Source: Prostheceraeus crozeri
Taxonomy: Eukaryota > Platyhelminthes > Polycladida > Euryleptidae
Assembly (NCBI GenBank): GCA_907163375.1
Contig: CAJQUW010007798.1
Span: forward strand, 248,001-312,000
Length of the DNA: 64,000 nucleotides
Direction: 5' to 3'
Shown: positions 6,135 through 20,518 of the stretch, piece by piece
Position numbering within the stretch: position 1 is the first letter of the stretch
How the letters are laid out: each line of letters begins with the position of its first letter
The notes under the pieces: model-generated
The model's input: the letters and a program-made list of their open reading frames with translations, nothing else
Told to the model about the DNA's origin: nothing
Databases searched by the model: none
Position numbers and translations under genes: made by a program

Positions 6135-9100
6135 AAATCAAATAGGCATCGTTTTGAAAATCCATACAAGGCAATCAAACTTCGTGGGAGGAGTCTGAAA
6201 GAGAGGAAATTTTTGAATTGTTAAAAATGTTTTAAACATTTTTCGGCAGCCACAAAATTGCAAGTCTGCAGGTTTAATTCAGAGATAACTTTAAAATAAG
6301 AAAAGTAAATTCTAGCATTGATGGAAATTTTCAACCCTAAACTTTCTATCCATTTGGAACAGTTGCAGTAAGTAGTCATTACTTTCTGAGCTGATTAATC
6401 TTTTTCTGAAGCATCCTCACTTATTTCATTTTGTACCTTGTCTTGTATGTATTTATCTGTAATATTGATTGCTATTCCGAAGAGATAAACGTATATATAT
6501 ATATATATGTCATCAAGCAGTATTAATTTCAAAAATCCTGACAGCTGGCTCGCGTGCTCATAGTGTTGGAAATTACGAAAAACCAAAAGGAGAAATTGAA
6601 AGCACGAAAACAGCACATTTTTGAATGACATGTTTTCTCGCTTTGAAAGAAAGCAGGCTTGAAAAATATTCCCAGCATTCCAAAGGCAATGCAATAAATA
6701 GTCTGCTGCCTTCATCTTCGACACTTAGATTTGCGCGCTTGACAAAAATGGTTTCATAACCAATTCTATGTTATTAACCGGTGTTCATCAACGTGTGTAA
6801 AACAATTGTTCCTTTTATTCTCATGCCATGGGTAGCACAGCCAAAAGCTGTCGGTTGAACTTCCATTTCGACTTTGAATCGAAAAGGGGAACATAGACTA
6901 CACAATATAAGATAGTACATAATAAACTGTATACAAACTAAATGTATACGTGTTTCAAGCTTTGAAGCAAATGATTGAAGAGAAACCAAAATACAATTTT
7001 TTTGAAAGAGTTTTCCCTATTCAAAAATGACTTACTAGACGGTTTATTTCTGAGCATATTTCAAAATTGGTATATTATTGCCTTCTGAAGTGTCATTAAT
7101 TTCTTTTCATAACGACTTCTTCTTCGAATCGTTCTGGCTTAGTAAGGAAGTACATTAAGCAAATAATCAGTAAAACAAGGGAAAAATTTAAAGTTGAAGA
7201 TTCATGAAGGAGAAAACTAAAAGCTCGAAAAAATACATAGAAAACATTCTTGAAAAATACCATTGCATAGCAAATACGTAATAGTGGGACGAGATTTCCT
7301 ACTCCCATTCATGCGGCATGTAATGGAAATTTCAATGGAAAATCTCATTCCCACAGGATTTTCCAAATTTTACGATTATTTCCAAAAATAATTTCCATAT
7401 GCCAAGTCTTTCATTTGACTAGCTAAGTCAACTCTTAGACTTAGCAGCCATGTTGGGGACATTCCAATCTACTGTAGGCCTACCGTGTATATCGATGATA
7501 GGCCTACGCAATGTCTTAATGCTATCCGTGCTCCATTGGATGTTGTTATCCATGTTGCTAGATAAAAGCAAAGGGCACATTATACTCTGCAAACTTGAGT
7601 TTCAAATAGCTACTTTATCTCAACTAGTAAGACTCCAACAGAAGGCCTTGCTAAAATGGATAAAGAACACTATCGATACATCAAGCCTAATATAAAAATG
7701 ATAGGCTTGCTGCAGACACGTTCATTTGTCGTTAACTGTTGCGAATTGGATAGGAATTATTGTCGTTATTATTCGATTATTGATCATTGTCGTAAGGTTA
7801 GTGATCAATTAAATATGTAACAGTTATTAATATTTGTCAATCCAAAGGGTGCATTTATTGGGCATTTAAGTGAAGTCTATTCAAATCACAGAAATCGAAA
7901 ATCACAGATGATGCCTTCGATGCCCATTGTAAATTGTGTAAAATGCTGTTTTGATTATTGCCTTTTTTACCAATAAGATGGACTATTTACAATGATTTGA
8001 ATACGGAGGAATGGTTGCTGTCTAAAAGTGGCATATGTGACAATCTGCACTTCTATTGCCCATATCGCTTATGCAAACATCGACTCGGACAATCGCATAT
8101 ATAATGATCAATTGAAAAAATTGATGCAAAATTCTGAAGTACGAAACCGAAAGGACACTAAATAGCAATCATTGGATTTTTTGCTTTGAACATGTCAAAA
8201 ACGTGCACTGTGAATCATGTATACTCGTCACTGAGATTTTATGAAACAACACTTACTTTTGCACAAATATCGAATTAGTTCTATAAGAATATAGTATTTC
8301 GAGCAGTTGAATTTCTAGGATTTCAAAATTTCATCGATGGTCTGTCCGAAGTGTCGCAAAGTTGCTGGCACGAAGGGATTTCATTTATATTCCTTCCGCA
8401 CATAACTGCTCTTATGAAGACAACGTGAATTGTCTGTCCGCATGGACTGTCATATGATAGGACACTGTTCCCAGATGACAAAGCATTTTCATGGATGTGC
8501 CAAAAAGCAAAGCGCACGAAGATATTGATTTAATCGACCTCATCCCTCAGAAGCTTCATGTCATTGATGAAACATTACGTGCTTGATAGTATGCAAAGCA
8601 ATTCTGTGTCAGTAAGTATGGAAATATTAAATACAAAACGTTTGTGCATGGAATGCCTACTGTGTATGCTTTTGAGTATTAACCGGTCAATTAGCAAGTC
8701 TGTATTGAAGTATTGATCTCATTTCGGAGAAACTATAATTCCGATCAAAATAATTAAACAATTTCTGAAGCAGAGGCATGCAAAATAATGTGTCTAAATA
8801 TGTTTTTGTGCATAGAATTTGATACATCGCTTCTGTTATCTTATTTTCATTCTATCCAGTGAAAATATTTATAAAGTTGTACTACTTATTAACTTAATGA
8901 GTAAACGTGCTGATGAAATATAATCAATGTCACATTAATTGCTATCGCTACTCAATTGAAAAAACAAATTCAATTGTTGATTTCGAAACAGACATTTTGT
9001 TCAATGACGATTGACTCCGAAAGCTTTGTACAAATGCTTCACTTTGTTATAAATAATGTGAGTTTTACTTTAGTGTAAGAAATTAATAGGCAACATGTGA

Positions 9101-9505
9101 GAACATTATTCTACAAAAACTATTCTTTGAATGCTTGCTGTTAGTGACAGACCTTCTATGCAAAAGCACCATTAAGTACATGTATATGTAGTTTCTATCT
9201 TTGTATCATTGTGTTTAAGATCAGAAACACATGGCGTGAAAATGATTAGAACAGGATCAGAATAGACTCAAGCGATTACTTCACGACACCACGTTTGCGG
9301 TAATCAATCCTACTGCACTAAACATGTTAATTACTTAAACACTTACTAGACATGAACGCAGATAGATGCGAATGAGCTATCTAAACCTTAACTGACTCAA
9401 CTAATAGACTTGTTTATCCCATTGACATACCGAGAAGTCCATGACTTTAATAAGACTTTCGATCTGTGGGCCTACTGCACGAATTTTCACTCGTCGATCT
9501 CATTA
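6135..9505. other. Intron 2 sequence, left part; nothing recognised
   Basis: AT-rich and non-coding. There is a short (TA)n at 6492-6508. Around 7325-7370 the sequence CTCATTCCCACAGGATTTTCC weakly resembles the subterminal motif of the hAT element at 28671. The Cys-containing frame at 8323-8517 (minus) lacks convincing splice sites. Confidence 0.4.
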
Positions 9506-9513
9506 TCTGGAAG

Positions 9514-9577
9514 CAGGGATGCGCAGTCCTATCATTTTTGCTGGAGTCGGAGTCGGAGTCCTATCAGAATAATCAGT
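9514..9577 (+). mobile_element. Fragment of hAT MITE (CAGGGATGCG family)
   Basis: It starts CAGGGATGCGCAGTCCTATC and continues with GGAGTCGGAGTCGGAGTCCTATCA, matching both ends of the complete copy at 47460-48221. Only one end is present, with no second terminus in the flanks. Confidence 0.6.
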
Positions 9578-9579
9578 CG

Positions 9580-10485
9580 TGGAACATTTGTTATCTAAAG
9601 TTTAAGGTAAAGAAAAATATTTTGTAGCACAATTTGGCACACAACGTGATAACATTTGATGCAGTTCACGCAGCCTAGCCCGGATATTCCGAGCAACATA
9701 TACGTCGGACTACAAATTTGTGACTTGCTTTTGGAATCAGTGTGATGTGAGAACGTAAACTTCACGAAATCGATATCACCATTCAATACGAAAATTTTCA
9801 CTGCATAGCTTTGACTTTAGTTTAGCTTATCTGCATCGAATACTCCCGTCTTTCGAAGTGCAGTACTTCCGATTCTAGATATACCATAGTCGATATTCGA
9901 TCAGATTATGTGCTGCTGGTGATTCCGAAATTGATAAGAATGAGTGCGAATGAATTGTTAAAGTTTGCAAATTGTTGTCCAGAAGGAGTAATTTGTCATT
10001 TATAAGCTTCAAGCCTAGATCATTAGTCTCGGTTGAACGCGATGAGGTGCGCAATCGAGCTCATTCCGAAGACGTCTACATTTGCGCCACGCCAAAAACT
10101 CGAAAAGTAATACAACTATGTTGCAAACTGTTTGCGAGCAGTTCAATGCTTTTTCTACTTTTTCTACTAATGCACTGCAAAAAAAGTGCATTGCAGTTCT
10201 TAAGTGAGGGATGCTTTTCATACAGGCACATTTAACTTTATGCATTCCAAGCTTGATTTCATTGTCAATGGTCTTTGCAGAAAGACTTGTTTGGTACATT
10301 GTCAGCACTAATGGACACTGTCACGTACATTGTAGATTACACTACTCGAATCTTTTTACCTGACTGATTTTTATTTCTATCAGATAATATCAAGAGGTTC
10401 TATTATCTACATGCACTATTTGCTTTTTATAGCATTAAACCTTTACATGGCTTCATACTTTTTATTGACTTTTTATTCATCAGCG
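9580..10485. other. Intergenic or intronic sequence; nothing recognised
   Basis: The short frames here lack domain motifs or splice support. Confidence 0.4.
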
Positions 10486-10489
10486 TCAC

Positions 10490-10890
10490 AAAATCCACCT
10501 CACCCGATTATTCAGCTCGTTTGGGAATTAGCCATCTTGGGGCGACTTCAAATTGTGAACTTACCGTAGATGGGCTAATCACTTCAACCGCATTATCACG
10601 ACAATGTCGAGCAGACTCCGCACTATCCGATTCCTGAAATGTCTTGTTATTCAGCAGAATTTGTTACAAGCCTTCGGTGGTTTGATTTTGTCCGCTTTGA
10701 TGTATGCCTATGCAGTCAGTATTTGGGGAACATTCTGCATCAGTGAACGAGAAACTGATAAGATTTCAGAAGCAGGTTTACCGCATTGCTTGTGATGTTG
10801 CATGCACATCCTTTGTGATTCCGAATTCAAATGATATGCACATTTTAGGCCTACATGTGGTGGATCGATTTCATGCTCGCATGTAGTGAG
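10490..10890 (+). mobile_element. LINE fragment, reverse-transcriptase C-terminal region
   Basis: Translated pieces in shifting frames give the LG-strand region followed by NEKLIRFQKQVYRIACDV, the 'LQ...RI' segment typical of CR1/L2/Jockey-type LINE ORF2 after the RT palm. Several stops and frame changes show decay. Confidence 0.5.
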
Positions 10891-10894
10891 AACC

Positions 10895-12190
10895 AAATGT
10901 TCGAATTTCGGCACATGCGATATCTGATCGCGCTGCATGTACATGCATGCACAGTTGGAGAAGCTCTAACATCAAGTTTGAAGTAATTTGGATTATTTTA
11001 AAATGTTTCTCAAAAACGACACACTTTTTACCTTTGTTTACATTTAAGCAAGAAATAATGTAATTTTTAATAATATACGCGTGCAGTCACCTACAGTACA
11101 GACTGAAGAAGGCAATCAAAGTTTTGGAAATTGATGCTAAAGAAAAATGGCCTCATCATAAACCATTTATACACCTAATTCATCGACAGAACTACTCAAC
11201 AGCTATTAAAAAATCCAAAATAGGTCTGGTAGAATCAAAACCGAAAAGCATGATTTTTGTTTGCACAACAGCCATCATTTGTTGTGCATCTTCTCTGCTT
11301 CATTGTTCTGATTTTAATTGACCAAAATTCAAGAGACATACACGTAGAAAAGAAAATGAAGAAATTCAAGAAGGAATAGAAGGTTCAATTAATGAATACG
11401 ACAGCAAGGATGAAAAGTGAGCTTCATACTATAGTTAGAGAAATAAAGCAAATAAAACTTGTTTTTGCTCGAAAGCATAGTTGGCAATGTCCTTCCTCCA
11501 TGTGGCCAGTTTCATTTCTCCCTCTATCATTCTTTCGTGCGTCGATTGATTGGTTAGAGAGGATTCAGTGTAAAGATGCGCTGTCTTAAAAGTCTTAAGC
11601 TTTATCCGGCCAAGGTATAAACCCAAGTCTTCCGGACGCAGAGTGAACACTCTAATACAATTCCGGTTCAATTTATATCAAACATTGCGAAGAATAATTC
11701 TTCTCTTCCTACTGGAGAGCTATATTGGTTGGACATGTTGTAGCAGTGTCTGGATAAGTAAGAGGCATCACTGATTTAAATTTGAAATGGGTTGAAAGAA
11801 AAGACAAATAGTAGGTGAAAGAATTGATGAATTTTCTCATGTTGTCCTTCCTTTTGTTTGCAATCTTTTACGGATGTGCTGTGATGGCCGGTACGACTAT
11901 CAATATTGGATCAGAGGGTGCAGTAAAAAGTCGAGCTGGATCTATGTGGTCCGAGGGTCGAGTGGGTCACGTATTCGCATGAGTCAGGTTTTCTTGATTT
12001 TTTGGTGGATCAGGTGGGTCGTGGGCTAGAAATGCCATGGTGGGTCAAGTTTCTTTGACACACTTCCAACTAGTTTGACCCATCAGCAACACCACCAGAC
12101 TTTCACCGTATGAATTCCAGTGATTCAAGAATTACAGTGTCACGAAAAACGTTCTATCAGCGCAGATGCTCTTCCTGTCGACTCCTCTTA
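10895..12190. other. Intronic sequence; nothing recognised
   Basis: Contains loosely repeated GTGGGTCA-type words at about 11940-12050 and no supported gene. Confidence 0.4.
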
Positions 12191-12194
12191 GTCC

Positions 12195-12543
12195 GGCAGC
12201 CAGAACGAGTTTCTGCAGGGAGCGAGGTCGAAAATGAGACTTTTAGAGAATGATGTGCACCCTATAGCTTCTACAAATCTGAGCGTCTGACGAGTTCTAC
12301 CTGGTTCCTCTTCCACTCAGACTTTTCTCTAGAGAGTGGCTCAGTACTTTTCACTAAATCAGAGAAAACATGAAAATCTCATTTTTTGCTGCAAACCATC
12401 TGCGTTCCATTGGATTAACATGTGTTTTTCCTTGATCGTGTGACAAGAGGAGGAACCAGGTAGAGATCGGCAGAGGGGTGCATGCCATCTTGTGAAAGTC
12501 TCATTCTCGGCTTCATTTCTTGCAGAAAGTCGTTCTGGCTGCC
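12195..12543. mobile_element. Foldback element with arms of about 110-130 bp
   Basis: The left arm begins GGCAGCCAGAACGAGTTTCT and returns in inverted form as AAGTCGTTCTGGCTGCC at the right end. Matching continues through CGAAAATGAGACTTT and CTACCTGGTTCCTC. The loop is about 100 bp. There is no coding capacity; it is a non-autonomous DNA transposon or simple palindromic duplication. Confidence 0.7.
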
Positions 12544-12549
12544 GCACGA

Positions 12550-13960
12550 TCTGGTCTCGATGACATTCTTTGGTCTCGATCACATGACCGATGATCTCCA
12601 GGTCAGACTTACAGTCTCTGAAAACCTTTGCCCTTCAAAGTGTTTGTTCTATCGAGCATAGATTTATAGAGCAAATCCAGAGATACCGATTAGTGGGTAG
12701 GTTAGACAACTTGGAAATGGTAGTCATCTCCACACTCAATAGGCCTAGATGTTTCGTACGAACTACGCAGGTCAAGGCGGAAGCGCATTATTCTGTGAGA
12801 GATTTTATAAACTAAAGTCATAACAGATTAGCCTAAAGACATTTCAACATATCTTTTCCTAGCTTTCCGCCACAATTGTTTACATCACTTAGAAAATTGT
12901 TCTTCTTAGTTGCAAAAACCAAGGATTTTGAGTTTTCATTAAATATTGCTCATTTTGAAAAACCTCCACAACACTCTCAAATGGACTGAATTTTTACTCG
13001 ATAACTTGTATTGATTACGGTAGGTCATTTGGCTTAGGTAGCAATGCTCAACACAGAGGTCAGCGGGTGAAAATTTGAAATTTCTGAAAATCGATTCATT
13101 CAAATGCACAAAGAGTTGCTGTACGATAATTTTTATTCTATTAACAAAATCTTCTTATCATCCCCTCTGCCGTACTTTCTCGTGTACCAACGACATTGAT
13201 GTGATCAGGTAAATACCAAATTCAACATTGTTCGTTGAGCTTGAAAACAATAAAAAATTTTTTCTTATAAACCTGACCTATCAATACATTAGCACCCATC
13301 ATGAAGGAAAACATGTCAAATTTCTTTACTTTGAATTCTACAGAAGTTTGTGTTTTCTTGCGTTCTCCGTCAGACTTCCAGTGCAAATGATGATAAATAC
13401 ATTTGAATCAGTGTCTTATTGTGACTTACCATTTTATATGACTATTTTTCATCAAAAAGCACTATCATGTACATCATTGTTAATACTCGCAATTTTATAT
13501 TTTTTCGCATAGCTTCCCTAGTCATCACAAAAGTCATTCAACCTGAACAAAGTCAATAAATATGACAAGAATTAATTTATTGTTTAAGATTTATTTTTTT
13601 AAGTTATTGCTAGATAAGATATTTTAATCAATGAATTGTTTGGAAATCAAGTTGTCAGATCAAAATTATTCTAAAATGCGATGCTCGGTTTAATGAAGGA
13701 AAACAATTGATAGACGGCCTCGTATGAACACAATAATTATTTCATCGGAGTGTCCACTTCAGCCGAAATTGTCTAATTTCCACAAGTATTCAAAATTATG
13801 TTCCTAAGTTAACAACGATCACCAAGTTAACAAAAGCAAGATACTACTGCAACCATGTGTCGAATTGCCGTTTGTAAGCGCAATATATGGAAAACGCATG
13901 CAATCTCCCACTTGACTCTTATAAAATTTTGTATTCATAAAAATGAAGATCATGCATATT
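12550..13960. other. Intronic sequence; nothing recognised
   Basis: The open frame at 13228-13512 (plus) is hydrophobic and AT-rich, without domain, signal peptide or splice support. Confidence 0.4.
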
Positions 13961-13965
13961 CCTAC

Positions 13966-14098
13966 CTGGAAGTCGAGTAGTTGAATTTCGTCAATTGTCT
14001 CGAGCAATGAGCTGCACAACTTTCAAAATCATAGAACGGGCCGTATCTGCTGACCATGTCGAATTGTAGATTCTTGCAGCTGCTTGATAGTACAGCGC
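13966..14098 (-). CDS. WSC-domain gene, exon 2 (first half of WSC domain)
   Basis: 133 nt between a pyrimidine-rich acceptor (TTTGTTTCTCTTTTCAG) and donor CAG|GTAGG. The frame begins with two bases that complete a codon with the single base left by exon 1, giving Cys. It reads SCKNLQFD, then YGPFYDFESCAAHCSRQ: the first Cys and the SCxxHC motif of a WSC domain. It ends with two spare bases matching exon 3. Together exons 2 and 3 give the eight cysteines expected of one WSC domain. Confidence 0.6.
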
Positions 14099-14739
14099 CT
14101 GAAAAGAGAAACAAATTTGTTGTAATTGAATTGCATCTATTGAAGCTGAAATTTTTTTGGTCATCCTACAAGGACATGCTGGTTTTTCATGTAATGTTGC
14201 ATCTTTTAGCATTCCACACAGTAAATTTTTCGCTCATTATACATGCACGCTGCACAATGTGACTGTTCGCTCATAAATTTCAGAGCCTTCCTCTGCAGAT
14301 GCAGAAATACGCGCATTTTTTTAATAATGCTTGAATTTGTAGCTGAAAAATGTATTCAGATTTGGTCCTGCACTTAAATGCGAATCATTGTGACCATGAA
14401 AATTGAATGAAATGAAGATTTCGCTAATATCTAACATAATCACGTCTATGCAAATGAATTTTGTGAACTTTTATCTATTGATGTCAGACTTTTGCAATTT
14501 GAGTCGAGTCGATCAGAGTATTCAAATTTATCAATGCGATCGCATAGAATTGCAAAAACAGTCAAATTATTTCAAAGTATACCGATAATCCGTGCTCAGG
14601 TTAAAGAGCAACAGGAATTTCAGAATGTCAATCTATTATAGATTGAGCTTTTTTGACAGCTCTATATATGAATTATTTACAAAACTAAATCATTAATTAA
14701 CAATCGATCAGAATAATTAGAAGTAAAGAGAAAAGTCAT

Positions 14740-17700
14740 CATACATGTATAAAAAGGTCAGTCACTTTGCTCTTGTCATTATCTTTCATAGTTCTTAGGT
14801 CACTCATATTCATTCCTTCGTCTTGATTTATTTCTTTACTTCTTGGTACTGTCTTCGAATTCTCCATCTTTTCCTTAACGGTCCTTCTTCTCCTCGAATA
14901 GAATTTTGTTCTGGAAATAATTTCCTTACTAATTTCCTTACTGTCAAATTTGATTTTTTCCAATATGATGCAGTGATGAAAACCGCGTACCGGCATACTC
15001 AGCTTCCACCTCATACACCGGCAAATAGGTGGACTTCTCACCCTGGCATGTACCCCCGCAACATATTGGATGTTATCATCATATGTTTCTGTTCTTTTCA
15101 AATAATTCATTATAAATTCTCTTTTGATATTCCTCGCAATATTTCCATTCTTTTATTCCCAATATTATTTCAATTTCTAGTCCTTCTATATTGTCTTTCA
15201 TTTTGGAATCTTTTGCATCTCGTTTATACGTGTTCTATATCTTCCATTTCATTACAGACTTCGCATTTCATATCATAATTGTTTTTCCTAATCGATCTCT
15301 TAGTAATATGGCTGCACTGATCCATCTTCTCGTAATATAACTTCCATATTCTGTTGCATAGAATTTCCATTCATATCCTTTCTTGAATTTCTATAGAATT
15401 TAGGACTATTTTTATTTGATAGATTTTTTTCTTCATTCTTCATTATCTTTAGAATTGAATATTTTAATTATTTCCTTTTTCTTAATTATTCTTAATTAAT
15501 TAATTATATATCCTTTTTTTTAATTATTCCAAATTTTCAAAGTTTATGTTGATTTCGTTTAAGATCATTTTACAGTCTTCTAGCCAGTCAATTTTGTCTT
15601 TCCATTCACTTTTGATCATTTGTCTTAGTTCAGCTGTGTTCGTCATTATGTGGTAAAGAAATAAAATCTTGTTCTTTCTGTCTCTCCATGTTAGATTCGG
15701 CAATTCCACTTCTCCTCAAAAGATGGCAAGCCAAGTATAGGTTTGAAAATTTCATTTTGACTCTTGTTGAAGTTTTTGTTCAGCTTTTCATAAATTGGCA
15801 ATACACTTATTCCATGTGCTATAGTTGGCAATATGCATGAATTCCAAATAGTTTTTCCGAGTATTTTACTTGTCTATTCTACCACTTAAAAGATACTTAA
15901 TCCAAAATTTGAATTTCTCTATTTCCTCATTGAAGTGTTCTTTGAAACTGTCCTTTGTAGAAGATATCTTAATACCTAAGTATTTCATCTGTTTGTCTTT
16001 TTAGTATTACCTACTTCGATGAATTTCTTCCGATGTAAGATATGGTAGCATCCGCATTCGTTAATTTTGTTTTTCAGAATTCTAGGGAATTGCATTTTTG
16101 GAAATTGATAATCATTCCTATTTTCTTTGCTTCTGTTATCGTATATCTCAATTTTTCATCAGCTTCTGTTATATTAAGGCGAAAATAAGACTATCATCTG
16201 CATACATGAGTATATTTGTTTCATTATTAGGCCATTTCTTGTTCATTTCTCATATTAATTTGTCCATTATTATAAATTTTATCGGTGACATCTTACAACC
16301 TTGTCGCATGCCTTTATTTTTATCAAAGTTGCCTATTTCTTCATTGTTGAGATACAACTTTATGGTGCCTTGTCATAGATTTGTGAAATTGCCCAAATTA
16401 AATCATTTTGAACACCTATCTCATTTAACTGTAAAATAATAGATTTTCTATTGACAGATCAAAAGCTTTTTGAAAGTCTTTTGCCATGAGATATAGTTTA
16501 TTATTTTTCTTCTTGCTGTTGCAATTTCTATGTTCAATCTCACAACGCTTTCTTATAATCTTCTTCCTTTTTTAAAATACTGATTGCTCTTCTAATAAAA
16601 TATTGTTCTTTTTGATGAAGAGTGTATCTTCTGTCTTATTATTGAAGTGTATATTTTATATTGAGTCTCTGTAATTGTGATAGGACGAAAATCTTTGTAG
16701 TATTCTAGGTCATTTTTCGTTTTTGGGTTTAGGATTATTTTGCTAGCCAACCAAGATTCTGGTAGTCCAGTTGTCAAAATTGTATTGCAATTTTTAGCTA
16801 AATATCTGGTTGTCGTGGAGTTACACACTAAGAACTTATACATTTCTGCAGACATTCCTCTAATATCTGCTGCTTTTTTATTTTTAGGAGTTGCTATTGT
16901 TTTACATACTTCATTTTCATTTATATGAAACATATCCATTTTCATAGGGATTGTGTAATTGTTATCCATGTCGATTAAACTTTGAACTTCATTGAAGATG
17001 GTGCCATTTATCATCGAAGTAAGATTGTTGCAATTAACGTCTTCAGAGGATGAGTCTTCCTAATATTGTACTAAAAGTTTATTAGCTGATTCATTATCAA
17101 CTGAAACTTCGTCATCCCTGTCTTCAAAGATCTAAATTTCATTTTTCTATGATTTATTTGACTTTCCCATGAGATTATGTATTCCTTTCCATCTGAAGTT
17201 ATTTGCATTTTCTTTTATTTTCTTTGCTATCTTTTCATCATGCTCTCTTCTTTCCTTTTCAATCATTTCCTTCACTTCTTGCTGGATTTCTTTATATTTC
17301 ATCCAGTATTCTTCAAGCTTTATGACGTCGTTTTCATGGCGGGCTTTACGTGCTTTTTTTCTATCTTCGAATGCCTTTGTAATTACTTCTCTGCTAAACA
17401 TATAGTTAGAATTGTACTTAGACCTATTGGATTTTGTAGATAGCAAATTTTCTGCTTTTCGACTCATCATTGATTCGAATTCTTCCAGATTTGATTGCTT
17501 GTTTTCTTCAACATAATTAGTCATCTCAGTTCCGAATTTGTTTAATTTCACTTTATTTGTTCTCGTTCAGCTATCATTCATGTCTTTTGTTCTCACTTCA
17601 GTAGTTTTATTAAAACGTCTTTTGTGATTCATATTAATTTTCAAAGTAATATCTTTTAAGTTGTGATAACTTATATGCAGTTGTTTTTTATCATCTATGT

Positions 17701-18070
17701 CCATTTTGCCTATGATTTTAGCATCAATATAGTTGCTGAGAACATGATCAATTATTGTATTGGTGAGATTACATGTTCTTGTAAATGTTCCCTTGCATAT
17801 CGTGGAATAAGTGTCTAATAATAGCTCATTGGAGTCAATTAGTTCCTCTAATTACTTTGTATTTGCATTTCCCCTACCATCGAGAAAATTTAAGTGTGCA
17901 TTGAAATCTCCTATGATTATCCATTTTTTGTCCATCTCCTTTCTCAAAATCTTCGTCATTCTTTCTGTCATCAAATTGTTTTTTGCAGTGTCTTTAACAT
18001 CCCAATATATTATCATATATATTCAGGGTAATGTTTTAGAATATCTTTCGAATCTCTGATGCAATCAAAG
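14740..18070 (-). mobile_element. Degenerate APE-type LINE, about 3.3 kb
   Basis: Read on the minus strand the order is apurinic-endonuclease end (GDFNAHLNFLDGRGN near 17850-17920), a charged spacer (17551-17147), RT palm start (KNKKAADIRGMSAEMYKFL and DFRPITITETQYKIYTSII at about 16900-16640), then a C-terminal CEVCNEMEDIEH zinc-knuckle (about 15270). That is the architecture of an endonuclease-plus-RT LINE ORF2. Frameshifts and stops interrupt it repeatedly. The clade is not assigned. GC-richer sequence at 14970-15065 may be a small insertion. Confidence 0.7.
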
Positions 18071-18074
18071 AAAC

Positions 18075-20515
18075 ATGAAGCATTCACTACTGTTCGACAG
18101 GAAAACACCTTTAACATATTTTTCAATGAAAGTCATTTTGACTGAACACTGCCTGAAAAACAGAAATTTGCGCTCTCTTTGATAAAAAATATTTTAAAAA
18201 CCATGACGCGTCTTCGGCGTCCTGCGCCTTCTGAGGTCGATCGTAGACAGTTGCAAATAAATTCATTGATCAGTTTTCGATTTCCATTCATGAATGAATG
18301 TTGGAAATATGATTTTTGCCCTACCGACATTACATACTAATTTTGTTCTAAGTTTTTCATCTTATGAAAATATCCCATATGAAATTTGAAGATTTTTATA
18401 ACCATTCTAACATCTCATTTTTCTTACATCAGAATGTCGCCTTGCAATTTTTTCTATGATCAATAGCAGTATTTGATGATCCGTGTTGAGAAAAGAACTT
18501 CTGAAAAAATAGTCAAATTCTGAAATGTGCCTAATATTAATATAACGCCTAAATCACTGTTTTGGTCAGTGATGAAAATGATGAATGACGCCCCCGCCTA
18601 AGACTGCAGCTACTTTGTATTAATTGCATCCGAATATATTGAGCTGAGACTGACCACAGCTATCACTCATTCATAATTTTCTCCGAGAACTTGACGGCTA
18701 TATTCTTAGCTATTTGACTTCTGTGATCATTTCAATTTTATTACTGACATGTTATCGTATCTTAAGAGCGATTATCACATGATTCATTAGGGAGAGCCAA
18801 CAGCGTTGTCATCTGATGATGGGTTGTCCTAGCGGGTGTTGTAGCAGTCGAGCTCCGATTTCCACAATTCAATTGTGCCACTCTCCTCTGATGGAAAACT
18901 GCGGACGATGGTATCTTTGTCGAGGATAATATTCCATCTTTAATTTTGTTTCTTTAGATTGTTATCACCGAATTCGGACGTGAGTAGCAAACAGTAAAAT
19001 CAAATTCTGAGTCATCCATTCGGAAACTGTCCTGCATTTGCTAAATAAATTGAAGTTAATTGCTTGACAACAATAAGTAGGATTAAAACAATTGAACTGC
19101 TAACCAGTCAGAATTCACGCCAACCCAGAAATCAAGAGAAAGGGATCTCTATAAGAATGTGCCAATACCCATGCTTGATGCACAGTAGTGAATTCAATTC
19201 CGATCTCGTCTGCTAATCTCTAGTTCAAATATTCCAAATACATTACCGAGGTCTCGAATTCAAGATTAAAAGCAGGCCTATTTTAGAATTCTGTCAATTA
19301 CTCAGAAAGTGTTTTCTATTACCCGGTACATACAATTTCCAATTATTGTTCAGTGGCCTAATAGTAGGCCTAATTGTAATGACGCAGTCCTGCTTGTAAC
19401 TGAAATTATAATTGCAACACAAACCTAGACTACATTTGACATTCATTAATGCAATTCAGTGTAGGTGCACAACAATATCCTCGCAGCCGAGAATTTTTTC
19501 CTCTTGTAACGAATTCACCTGGACTCCCATCCCAGGACAGCATGACAAAGGTTATCGAAGTGTTAGTTTTGTTCGTATAGAATTAAATTGTCACTAATCC
19601 TTGGAAAAAAACAAAAACACTTGCTGAATGGTGCAACACTTCGGGTTTCCGATTCACATTCAAGTAGGATAACCACGCAAAAATTTAATGTATGTCGAGT
19701 TTATGCCGCATAATCGGCGCTAGAAGATATGACAGTACAAAATGCAATGCATGACAGAAACTGAAAAAGTCTCGTTTCTGACAGTGACCGATTTATTTTC
19801 GCGATTCCGTCTTCATTTTAAATAACCGATCAATGAATGAATCATTTTCGATTAGCCCTTATACAACGGAAACATTTTTCACCTCCAACTATGGCAAGGG
19901 GCAACTTGCTACCACAGATTGTGTTACCCTAAATTTTGTTACGTTGATCCCATTTAAGACAGACCAAAAATGTTCAATGATACACAAGAAGGTCACTTAT
20001 TAACTTTGAATGTATTGTTTTGGTTTGTCTCTTGAAATCAGTATCGATAAAATGCTAATGCTGCGGTTTGGCAAAAATGAGACGAGTACTTGTTATCGAC
20101 TTGTCAACGTCATTATTTTTCGTCGCTCCAAACCGAAGAAGTCTCATGTGAGCATATAACTCAATCTCTGTTTCTTCTTCTGAAGCGTCGGGCATTCGCT
20201 TGTTGGTGCATAATGCAATTTTCTAAATGTAAAAATGAAATATAGGCCTACACGAAAAAAAATTCATGTACATCTCTGAAACTCTCGAGACGTCGGATGT
20301 TAGATCTCCAGGTACACGCACAATATTCCGCTTCATGTGTGATGCTCAATGAGAAGGATTTTTGACCATTGAAAAAAACCATTTCATCCTTTCATTTCAT
20401 CAGCAGAGGAATGTGATGATTGTGATTCGTCATTAGACTCCATTTCAATGCAATAATCATGAGCAGTTTCGTTTATTTCCAATTCATCATCACTTGGCGT
20501 GCCTTCAAAAGGATA
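18075..20515. other. Intronic sequence; nothing recognised
   Basis: Repeated TAGGCCTA words (19350-19370, 20240, 20512) but no gene or transposon signature. Confidence 0.4.
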
Positions 20516-20518
20516 GGC

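Noticed and set aside
8323..8517. Cys-containing minus frame considered as an extra WSC exon
   Set aside because: It would fall between exons 2 and 3 and interrupt the domain; acceptor and donor are not convincing.
13228..13512. Hydrophobic 94-codon plus-strand frame
   Set aside because: AT-driven composition, no signal peptide organisation, no splice sites and no recognised family.
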